A stretch of 64,000 bases of DNA, taken from NCBI RefSeq assembly GCF_022447245.1, contig NZ_JAKVBC010000018.1:29434-93433 (forward strand), written 5' to 3'. Of this stretch, positions 9,805 through 17,169 are shown piece by piece; position 1 is the first letter of the stretch; every line of letters starts with the position of its first letter. The position numbers were made by a program, and so were the translations under genes. The stretch is from Kordia sp. GTDB lineage: Bacteria > Bacteroidota > Bacteroidia > Flavobacteriales > Flavobacteriaceae. Under the pieces are notes generated by a model. That model was not told the DNA's origin, did not search any database, and saw only the letters and a program-made list of their open reading frames with translations.

Positions 9805-11904
9805 TTAATTTTTGATTAGCTTATATGTCCAGAATACACCACTTCCAGCTTCTATTTGTACCGAAATGGTGTTATCGTCAATAAATGTTACATTATATGT
9901 AATAGAGCTTGGTGCATCTCCAGGACTTGAAAGTTCTCCAGAATTGTTTGCTTTTGGAATTCCTAAGTATGCTCCAGTACCATTAAGTGTTACAGTTCCT
10001 GCGCCTTCATCATAGGTAAATGTGGCTGCTGTAGATCCGTCATGTGGTGCAATTGGTGCTCCACAAGCATCTCCACTTCCACTTTGCCAACCTTCAATCC
10101 ATGTATCCATTCCCAAAACATTTGTAAATGAACCATCTGCTCCAAACACATATTCATCATCATAGAAACATGCTCTTTCAGCAACTTGCGCATCACTGAT
10201 AGAGAACCATTCTCCCGAACCTGCTGAAGGTCCAACTGCTAACGATCCTGCTTCTGGAGCAACACTCCAAGAACCTGCTAATGGAGATGTTGGCACATCA
10301 CCTTCTCTCACTAATTTGAATGTCCAGAATACACCGCTTCCAGCTTCTATTTGTACTGTCATGTTATTAATATCATCAAGCGTGACATTATATGTAATTG
10401 AGCTTGGTGCGTCTGCTGGGTTAGAAAGCTCTCCTGTGTTGGTTGCTTTTGGTAAAGCTATGTACGCTCCTGTTCCATTGATGGTTACTGTTCCTGCTCC
10501 TTCATCATAAGAATAGGTTGCTGCTGCAGATCCATCATGTGGTGCAATTGGCGCTCCACAAGCATCGCCACTTCCACTTTGCCAACCTTCAATCCACGTA
10601 TCAGCTCCTAATACATTACTGAATGAACCATCAGTTCCAAATACATACGTATCATTATAGTAACAAGCTCTTTCAGCAACTTGTGCATCACTGATAGAGA
10701 ACCATTCTCCAGATCCTGGCGATGGTCCAACCGCTAATGACCCTGCTACTGGTGCTACTTTCCAAGTTCCTGCAATTGTTGGTGCTGTACTTGCTTCTTT
10801 GTAGAAATAAATATTATCAATAAATACGGTTCCTGCTGCCCAAGGTGTTCCTACAAATTTTAATTGGAAGATTTCATCTACAGATAATCCTTGATCTACA
10901 TATTCTGAAATTGGAATTTCTAATGTTGTCCAAGAATCTGCTGTAAGCGAACGCGTTACAGGCGCTTCAGAAGAACTCGCTGGATTATTGATGAGTGACA
11001 CTTCTAAATCGGTTACTACGTCCGCTGTCCAAACATCTAAGTGTAAGTATTCCATTCCTGAAACATCAACACTTGTTCCATCTGCCAAGGCAATTCCTTG
11101 ATAGCTTATATTAATGTATTGTAACATTTGATCTTCGTTTAACTCAAACATTGCCCAACTACTACCTTGACCTCCTTGACCCCAATCTGGGAAATAGTTT
11201 GTATCTGGTAGATCATTGTATGCACTGCTAAAAATAGAGATAACATCTCCATCTGCTCTTGCTGGTTGTGCTGGAGCCGAAGTTAATGGTTGTACAATGG
11301 CTGTTACTTCAAAATCTTCTGTATATGTAGTTGTTTCTATAGCTCCTCCCATAGCAATTACTGTAATTGTATAAGTTCCTGGATCGTCGTAGATGTGTGA
11401 GATCGTTTCTCCAATATTTGCAGACACAGGATCACTTCCATCTCCAAAATCAACTTGATTTGTCATGGCAAAATCTGCTGTAGCAGTTACATTTAACTGC
11501 TTAGAAACGCCTGGATCATTTTCAATAGTTACTACTAAGTTTTGTGGCGCTAAGAACGATACTACGATTTGCTGAGTTAAAGTAGTCGTTTTTCCATTTA
11601 AGCTTGTAGCTGTTAATATAACATCATAACTTCCTTCTGCATAGGTATGTTCTACATAGCTTCCTGGTGCTATTTCAGTAGCTACATCAGAGCCATCTCC
11701 ATAGTCAAGACTGTAGCTGGCAACTCCTTCACCAAGCGGCGTGATTTTTACCAACCCAGTATTGTCTTGTGTAATTTCTGTTAATAAGGATAAGTTAGTA
11801 GGTGCACTTGCTGTGTCTACAAAATCCAAATTTTCGTCATCTTCACAACTGAATACAATCAGTGCGACTAGACATAAGCTGAATATATATTTTATTGTTT
11901 TCAT
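9805..11904 (-). CDS. Large glycan-binding lipoprotein with two PKD domains, a CBM-like module and a duplicated 165-residue module
   Basis: 699 residues; lipobox region VFSC followed by EDDEN. Two PKD/Ig-like domains lie at about 35-115 (YSLDYGDGSD) and 118-200 (QVDFGDGSD). A CBM-like module at about 225-373 begins ISIFSSAY and ends VFIDNIYFYK. Then come two near-identical modules of 165 residues, each starting AGxWxVAP and ending FWTxKL. Each has conserved cysteines (ERACYY or ERACFY, and GDACGAP). No catalytic motif is visible. It sits in the usual SusE/SusF position right after SusD, 25 bp away. The domain set points to a long surface glycan-binding protein that delivers beta-glucan to SusD. 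Sugar specificity is inferred from the GH16 neighbours. Confidence 0.78.
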   Translation of the reverse strand: MKTIKYIFSLCLVALIVFSCEDDENLDFVDTASAPTNLSLLTEITQDNTGLVKITPLGEGVASYSLDYGDGSDVATEIAPGSYVEHTYAEGSYDVILTATSLNGKTTTLTQQIVVSFLAPQNLVVTIENDPGVSKQLNVTATADFAMTNQVDFGDGSDPVSANIGETISHIYDDPGTYTITVIAMGGAIETTTYTEDFEVTAIVQPLTSAPAQPARADGDVISIFSSAYNDLPDTNYFPDWGQGGQGSSWAMFELNEDQMLQYINISYQGIALADGTSVDVSGMEYLHLDVWTADVVTDLEVSLINNPASSSEAPVTRSLTADSWTTLEIPISEYVDQGLSVDEIFQLKFVGTPWAAGTVFIDNIYFYKEASTAPTIAGTWKVAPVAGSLAVGPSPGSGEWFSISDAQVAERACYYNDTYVFGTDGSFSNVLGADTWIEGWQSGSGDACGAPIAPHDGSAAATYSYDEGAGTVTINGTGAYIALPKATNTGELSNPADAPSSITYNVTLDDINNMTVQIEAGSGVFWTFKLVREGDVPTSPLAGSWSVAPEAGSLAVGPSAGSGEWFSISDAQVAERACFYDDEYVFGADGSFTNVLGMDTWIEGWQSGSGDACGAPIAPHDGSTAATFTYDEGAGTVTLNGTGAYLGIPKANNSGELSSPGDAPSSITYNVTFIDDNTISVQIEAGSGVFWTYKLIKN
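9808..10782 (-). repeat. In-gene tandem duplication, period 495 bp
   Basis: The two copies of the C-terminal module of the 699-residue lipoprotein also align at DNA level. The segment for AGSWSVAP is at 10255-10278 and that for AGTWKVAP at 10750-10773, exactly 495 bp apart. The AGAATACACC stretch recurs at 9831 and 10326, again 495 bp apart. The copies still share long identical runs, which suggests a fairly recent duplication or continuing gene conversion. Confidence 0.9.
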
Positions 11905-11929
11905 CTTGTATGTTTTCTTTTTCTAGCGG

Positions 11930-13396
11930 TTAATATCCTGCATTTTGTGGCCAACGATTTCCTGCCAATTCAATTTCGATTCTTGGAATTGGAAATACTT
12001 CGTTTTTCCCTGATGTAAATCCTGGAATAGTGCTTGTTTGTCCTGTTCTAACTTGATCAAAGAAACGATGTCCTTCTCCCACTAGTTCTCTTCTTCTTTC
12101 TGCTAATACATTCTCTAGTGTTGCAGGTATTCTGTTATTGGTATTTCCAAAAGCTCTATCGCGAATAGCATCTAATAGGGTTTGTGGATTTGCAACTGGT
12201 GCTGGTGCCAATAAGTTCGCTTCAGCAGCCATTAGTAATACATCTGCATAGCGAATAGCTCTGTAGTTGTTACTACGGTTAATGTTTGCATCTTGAATTA
12301 CATTGTCGTTTGCATACGGAATGTATTTTAGATTGAAGTATCCTGTGTGCTCAGAACCTAATGTGAATGTTACATCTGGTCGGGCTGCTACAAAGGCATC
12401 TATGTCTAATACAGTAGCTGTCAAGCGTGTATCACCTGCTTGATATAAGTCTACTACGTCTTGTACTGGTACGTTGAAGCTAAATCCTGATGCATACGGG
12501 CTAAAGTTTCCTCCTTGAAAACGAGGTCCCATAAACCCTACAGCAACATTTCCTTCTACACATTGGAAACACCCGAAACTTGCTCCTTCTTGCGTACCTG
12601 AATATTGAACTTCAAATACAGATTCTGAGTTGTTTTCGTTATTGTTTAAAAAGATGGTATTGAAATCTTGAACCAATTGGTATTGCCCAGAATTGATAAT
12701 TTCATTGAAAGCTTCTGCCGCTAGTGTATATTTTTCTTGGTATAAGTATATTTTTCCAAGCAATGCCCATGCAGCGCCTTTGGTTGCTCTACCATTTTGT
12801 GTTTGCGTCCAAGGTAAATCTGGAATAGCATTCATTAAATCTACTTCCAAACGTGTATATACATCTGCTTTTGGCGTTCTGTCAATAGATTGTGTTTCGT
12901 CTATTGTGATTCTTCTGTCCGTATACAATGGTACATCTCCGAAGAATTTCACCAATTCAAAGTAAAAATATGATCGTAGAAATAAATTTTCAGCTAAGAG
13001 TTGATCTTTTCCGTCAAAATTTAAGTTATCTTGAAATTCTACGATATAGTTTGCTCTACTAATTCCAGCATACATCCATTGAAATACGTTTCGCAACGCA
13101 CCATTGTCTGGTGTATGAATCATATCGTCTATTTGTTGCCAATCGAGTACGTCTGTTGGGTTTTCTCCTCCACAGAGACTGTTGTCAGAGGCAATTTCCC
13201 CTAAAATATTATTCAAATACGTGGTAGATAGTAAGTCATATACACCAATAAGTGCATCCTGATAATTATCGGGCGTATTGAAAAAGTTTTCTGAATTTTC
13301 TTGCCCTGGTGGCAAAATTTCTAAGTAATCATCACAAGATTGTATGCTCATAATGATCAGTAGCGTAGCTGCTATTTTTGTTATCTTATTATACAT
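11930..13396 (-). CDS. susD: SusD/RagB-family glycan-binding outer-membrane lipoprotein
   Basis: The frame opens at 13420, but I choose the ATG at 13396 (488 residues). It gives a compact lipoprotein signal ending IQSC with CDDYLE after it, and it leaves 10 bp to the stop of susC instead of an overlap. The mature protein has the SusD marks: NFFNTPDNYQDALIGVYDLL near the start, TPR-like helices (AAEAFNEIINSGQYQLV), and the C-terminal RRRELVGEGHRFFDQVRTG segment. SusD caps the SusC channel outside the cell and binds the incoming oligosaccharide. It is encoded directly after susC in the usual order. Family assignment is certain. The ligand, a beta-1,3-glucan, is inferred. Confidence 0.95.
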   Translation of the reverse strand: MYNKITKIAATLLIIMSIQSCDDYLEILPPGQENSENFFNTPDNYQDALIGVYDLLSTTYLNNILGEIASDNSLCGGENPTDVLDWQQIDDMIHTPDNGALRNVFQWMYAGISRANYIVEFQDNLNFDGKDQLLAENLFLRSYFYFELVKFFGDVPLYTDRRITIDETQSIDRTPKADVYTRLEVDLMNAIPDLPWTQTQNGRATKGAAWALLGKIYLYQEKYTLAAEAFNEIINSGQYQLVQDFNTIFLNNNENNSESVFEVQYSGTQEGASFGCFQCVEGNVAVGFMGPRFQGGNFSPYASGFSFNVPVQDVVDLYQAGDTRLTATVLDIDAFVAARPDVTFTLGSEHTGYFNLKYIPYANDNVIQDANINRSNNYRAIRYADVLLMAAEANLLAPAPVANPQTLLDAIRDRAFGNTNNRIPATLENVLAERRRELVGEGHRFFDQVRTGQTSTIPGFTSGKNEVFPIPRIEIELAGNRWPQNAGY

Positions 13397-13406
13397 AGTG
13401 ATGGAT

Positions 13407-16400
13407 TTAGAATGATACATTAACTCCTGTTGTAAAGGTTCTTGCTAAAGGATATTGCCCTAAGTCAACTCCTGCCGAAAGCGGATCAGAGTTTGAGACA
13501 TCTGGATTGTATCCTCGATATTTTGTGAACGTATGTAAATTGTTTACTCCGAAATAGATTCTAAATCGATCCAAGTGGATTTTCTCTAAGACTGATTCTG
13601 GCAAAGAGTAACCAACTTGAACGTTTTGTATACGTAAGTACGAACCGTCTTCTACGAAGAAGTCTGAGAACAAGCGATTGTTTGATGCGTTTGTAGAGGC
13701 TCTTGGAACAAAATTCGAAGTTCCTTCACCTGTCCAACGATCTAAGTATAAGGTTGGTTTGTTGCTATACGTTAGGAAACGCTCATAACTTCTGGCAATA
13801 TCATTTCCGATAGAAGCATATAAAGACGTTCCAAAGTCAAATTGTTTGTAGTTTAAGTTTAAATTGAATCCCATTGTAAAATCTGGAATTGGATTTCCAA
13901 TCATGCCTTGATCGTCTTGACTTCCAAATTCGATCACACCATCACCATCTAAATCTACGTAGCGAATGTCTCCTGGTTGTGCATCTGGTTGTACAGCATG
14001 TGCATCAATTTCTGCTTGGTTTTGAAAGATTCCGTCTGTTTGTAATCCCCAAAAGGCTCCAATTGGCAATCCTGATTGGAAACGTGAAGTTGTTTGCCCT
14101 AAACCAAATAATCCTCCTGGTAAAAATCCTGCTGCATTGTTTACTTCGATGGCTTTGTTATCTATACTTGTTAGGTTATATCCTACTTGAATGCTAAAGT
14201 CGTCTGTAAAATCGTGAGAGAAATTGATACTTAAATCCAATCCTTTGTTTTCTACGATTCCAGCATTTACTACAGGAGCCGAACTTCCTCCTGCACTTGT
14301 TCCTAATAAAGCAGATACTTCTGGTACTAATAATAAGTCTTCGGTACGCTTTTTATAATAATCAACACTGATGTCTAACTTTCGATCAAACAGACTCATG
14401 TCAAAACCTATATTGGTTTGTGTGGTAGTTTCCCATTGAAGTTTTGAATTTGATAAAGCTCCAATAGCATTTCCAAAGGATAGTACATCTCCGAAAGGAT
14501 ATGAAGCCTCTGCATTGGCTCCTTGTAAGAATCCTAACCAACGGAAACTACCAATTCGGTCATTTCCAGTGATTCCCCAACTTCCTCTTAGCTTTAAACT
14601 GTTGATAAGGTCAGATTTGAAGAAATCTTCTTGTGTAATTACCCAACCACCAGAAAGCGATGGAAAATATCCTACACGATTGTCTGGACCGAAACGTGTA
14701 GAGGCATCACGACGTAACATTGCTGAGAATAAGTATTTCCCTTGATAATCGTATTGTAATCTTCCAAATACGGAGTATACACGATCTTCTCCGATTCCTG
14801 TAGTAGCATTTAAGGTTTGTTGAATGTCTTGCGGGTCGCCATTTGGCGTATCATCATCATCAATAATAAATGATTGTGTGTTGCTTAAGTATGCATTGCT
14901 CCATGCATCTGGACCATTTACTAAAAACCCTGTTGCAAAAATTCCGTCGTATTGAAAACTTTGTAATGAAGTTCCTAATAATCCTGAAAAGTTATGATCT
15001 CCAAAAGATTTCTTATAGTTTACAAAGGTTTCCCATGTATAATCAAAGAAATTCTGCGTGTTTTCACTTACGGTACTGTATACATCTCTGTCTCCATCAT
15101 CATTTCTATCTAATATAAATTGATTGTTGGCAACATTGACATTGTTTTGTACCTTGTTTGGTCCGTAATATTGTAACGGACTGTAAGAACGTGCGATTAC
15201 ATCTGCGTAATTAAAGTTAAAACGAGAAGTAATATCTAAATCTTCAATGATATCATACACCAACTCTAGTTTTCCTGTGAAGCGATTAGTTTTAGCTTCA
15301 TTGAATGTATTGTTGATTACCGCAAAAGGGTTTATAATTTCAATTCCTTGTTCAGAACCGATATACGAGAATCCTCTAGAAGGACCAGTTCCGTCTGTGC
15401 CATCAAAAATTGGCGTTAATGGAGAAGCATTCGCTCCATAATATAATATAGAACCTCTTCCTCCTTCTGGAATTCCTCTTGTTTTTCTATTTGTGTATAA
15501 TAATAAGGTGTTTAGTTTTAGTTTTTCTGAAAGATTGATGCTTAAGTTGTTCTTGAGCGTCCAACGTGTAAAGTTTGATTTATCACGAGCAATGATACCA
15601 TCTTGTCCTAAATAACTACCACTTATTCCATACGAGATATTTTCGGATCCTCCAGCAGCACTTAAGCTGTGGCTGAATAATGGTGCTGAAGTAAATAGTT
15701 CATCTTGCCAATCGGTTCCTTCTCCAAGTGAAGAGATATCAGGAAAAGGCAATGCATTTCCATCAGCAATTTCAGTTTCATTTACATATACAGCATATTC
15801 TGCAGCGTTCATTAAATCTAAGGTATTCGAAGTCTCTTGAACAGTATAAAATGAATTGTATGAAAATTTTGTAGAAGAATCTCTACGCCCACTTTTTGTG
15901 GTAATCAAAATAACACCATTAGCAGCTTGTACTCCATAAATGGCTGAACTGGCATCTTTAATAACATCTAGTTGTTCAATATCGTTTGGATCAATAACAC
16001 TTAAATCGTTTCCAACATTTACGCCATCTACAATAATAAGCGGATTGTTATTTCCATTTGAAGTAATACCACGAATACGAATGTTTAGTGCAGCACCTGG
16101 CGAACCAGAAGTTGCATTTACTTGAACTCCAGAAGAAGAGCCTTGTAATGCTTCTTCAACTCTAACGGGATTACGTTCTACGATTTTGTCGGCATCTACC
16201 GTAGTAAACGCTCCAGAGACGAGTTCTTTTCTTTGCGAACCATATCCAATTACAACGACAGATTCTAGTGCTTCTGCATCTTCTTTCATTAGTATGGTTA
16301 GTTCTTGGTTTGAGGTCACTACAACTTCTTGAGTTGCATATCCAACGGAAGAAAATACAATAGTACTTCCGTTCGGAACATTTTTTAGGCTGAAATTTCC

Positions 16401-16568
16401 ATCGAAATCAGTAGAAGTTCCTTTTGAGGTGTTTTTGAGTAAAACGGTTACTCCTGGTAATGGCATTTGACTACCATCTTCCAAAACTTTCCCTTTTATC
16501 TCAAACTCTTGTCCATAACTCCATATAGAGCAGAGCATGAATACAAGGATGATTACATAACGGTTCAT
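13407..16568 (-). CDS. susC: SusC/RagA-family TonB-dependent outer-membrane receptor
   Basis: 1053 residues with a signal peptide ending at SYGQ. Residues about 22-100 are a carboxypeptidase-regulatory-like domain (GKVLEDGSQMPLPGVTV). A TonB-box-like stretch ESVVVIGYGSQ follows at about 107-117. The plug domain comes next (EEALQGSSSGVQV, NPLIIVDGV), then a 22-strand-type barrel ending FTTGVNVSF with a terminal Phe. The length is typical for SusC. It imports oligosaccharides across the outer membrane using TonB energy, together with SusD encoded just downstream. It is the first gene of the minus-strand operon, with 347 bp of upstream sequence, and the LuxR-type regulator gene lies just beyond. 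Substrate is inferred from the GH16 genes. Confidence 0.96.
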   Translation of the reverse strand: MNRYVIILVFMLCSIWSYGQEFEIKGKVLEDGSQMPLPGVTVLLKNTSKGTSTDFDGNFSLKNVPNGSTIVFSSVGYATQEVVVTSNQELTILMKEDAEALESVVVIGYGSQRKELVSGAFTTVDADKIVERNPVRVEEALQGSSSGVQVNATSGSPGAALNIRIRGITSNGNNNPLIIVDGVNVGNDLSVIDPNDIEQLDVIKDASSAIYGVQAANGVILITTKSGRRDSSTKFSYNSFYTVQETSNTLDLMNAAEYAVYVNETEIADGNALPFPDISSLGEGTDWQDELFTSAPLFSHSLSAAGGSENISYGISGSYLGQDGIIARDKSNFTRWTLKNNLSINLSEKLKLNTLLLYTNRKTRGIPEGGRGSILYYGANASPLTPIFDGTDGTGPSRGFSYIGSEQGIEIINPFAVINNTFNEAKTNRFTGKLELVYDIIEDLDITSRFNFNYADVIARSYSPLQYYGPNKVQNNVNVANNQFILDRNDDGDRDVYSTVSENTQNFFDYTWETFVNYKKSFGDHNFSGLLGTSLQSFQYDGIFATGFLVNGPDAWSNAYLSNTQSFIIDDDDTPNGDPQDIQQTLNATTGIGEDRVYSVFGRLQYDYQGKYLFSAMLRRDASTRFGPDNRVGYFPSLSGGWVITQEDFFKSDLINSLKLRGSWGITGNDRIGSFRWLGFLQGANAEASYPFGDVLSFGNAIGALSNSKLQWETTTQTNIGFDMSLFDRKLDISVDYYKKRTEDLLLVPEVSALLGTSAGGSSAPVVNAGIVENKGLDLSINFSHDFTDDFSIQVGYNLTSIDNKAIEVNNAAGFLPGGLFGLGQTTSRFQSGLPIGAFWGLQTDGIFQNQAEIDAHAVQPDAQPGDIRYVDLDGDGVIEFGSQDDQGMIGNPIPDFTMGFNLNLNYKQFDFGTSLYASIGNDIARSYERFLTYSNKPTLYLDRWTGEGTSNFVPRASTNASNNRLFSDFFVEDGSYLRIQNVQVGYSLPESVLEKIHLDRFRIYFGVNNLHTFTKYRGYNPDVSNSDPLSAGVDLGQYPLARTFTTGVNVSF

Positions 16569-16915
16569 ATAGTTGTTTTTTAATTATTGACAATTTATTC
16601 ACAATTGTTAACGAATCCTTAAAAAACACCTATACAAAAAACATACATGAAAATATTTTGCGCTTTTATTTGACGAATTATCATTTTAACCCCTTTGTTT
16701 ATGAGTTATTGACAATTATCAAATAATTTTTAAAAAGTGTCATTTTTTTCAAAAAAGAGAATACTACAACGTTTTTGTTGTGGTAATGTTGTGGTAATTT
16801 TTTAATATGTTGAGGTATTTTTAATGATGATGTAATCGTGTATTGGTTCAACTTTCAGTATTTCTCATTGTTTTCGTTAATTTTATTGAAGTTTATTAAT
16901 TAAAAATCTTAAATC
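16569..16915. promoter_or_regulatory. Divergent regulatory region between susC and the lanthipeptide-type precursor
   Basis: 347 bp, strongly AT-rich, with no open frame. Both flanking genes start outward from it, so it must hold at least two promoters: one for the PUL operon to the left and one for the small peptide gene to the right. I could not find an unambiguous TAnnTTTG/TTG pair for either direction. It is also the expected binding place of the propeller/LuxR regulator encoded at 17170-19974. Confidence 0.45.
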
Positions 16916-17083
16916 ATGAAAAAATCAGTAAAGAAGTTAAGTTTAAACAAAAGATCAATTCTAAAATTGAATGAACTACCAGCAATTAATGGAGGATTAA
17001 AAGTTCCTCTTGAAGCTTCAGGTCATCAAGGATGTGGAGGTTTTACAACACAACCAGATTGTCCTCCTAGCATCGGCTGTTAA
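16916..17083 (+). CDS. Orphan class I lanthipeptide-type (double-glycine leader) precursor peptide
   Basis: 55 residues, below usual ORF cutoffs. The leader reads MKKSVKKLSLNKRSILKLNE, matching the Bacteroidota precursor pattern KKLxLxKxxIxxLN, and ends in INGG at residues 24-27. The 28-residue core is rich in Gly, Pro, Ser and Thr and has three cysteines (GCGG, DCPP and a terminal Cys), so thioether or disulfide rings are possible. No LanB, LanC, LanM, peptidase-transporter or immunity gene is visible in the window, so the modification enzymes, if any, act in trans. A hairpin terminator follows 29 bp after the stop. The gene lies between the PUL regulator and susC on the opposite strand. Leader family is recognised with good confidence; actual modification is unknown. 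Confidence 0.75.
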   Translation: MKKSVKKLSLNKRSILKLNELPAINGGLKVPLEASGHQGCGGFTTQPDCPPSIGC

Positions 17084-17111
17084 TCATATTATCTCAATAA
17101 AACTTTTTTTT

Positions 17112-17151
17112 ATAAGCTACAGAATAGAAATATGATGTAGCTTATTTTTTT
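17112..17151 (+). terminator. Rho-independent terminator of the precursor peptide gene
   Basis: A perfect 10-bp stem, ATAAGCTACA at 17112-17121 and TGTAGCTTAT at 17136-17145, with a 14-nt loop and a run of T after the second arm. The T run is only on the plus strand side, so it ends transcripts of the small peptide gene. This supports that gene being expressed as a monocistronic RNA. Confidence 0.85.
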
Positions 17152-17169
17152 GTGATTGCATATTGGAAG

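Noticed and set aside
9990..10235. 81-codon minus-strand frame inside the duplicated lipoprotein module
   Set aside because: Lies fully within the real gene in another frame, and its Met/Leu/Gln/Glu-rich composition has no domain pattern.
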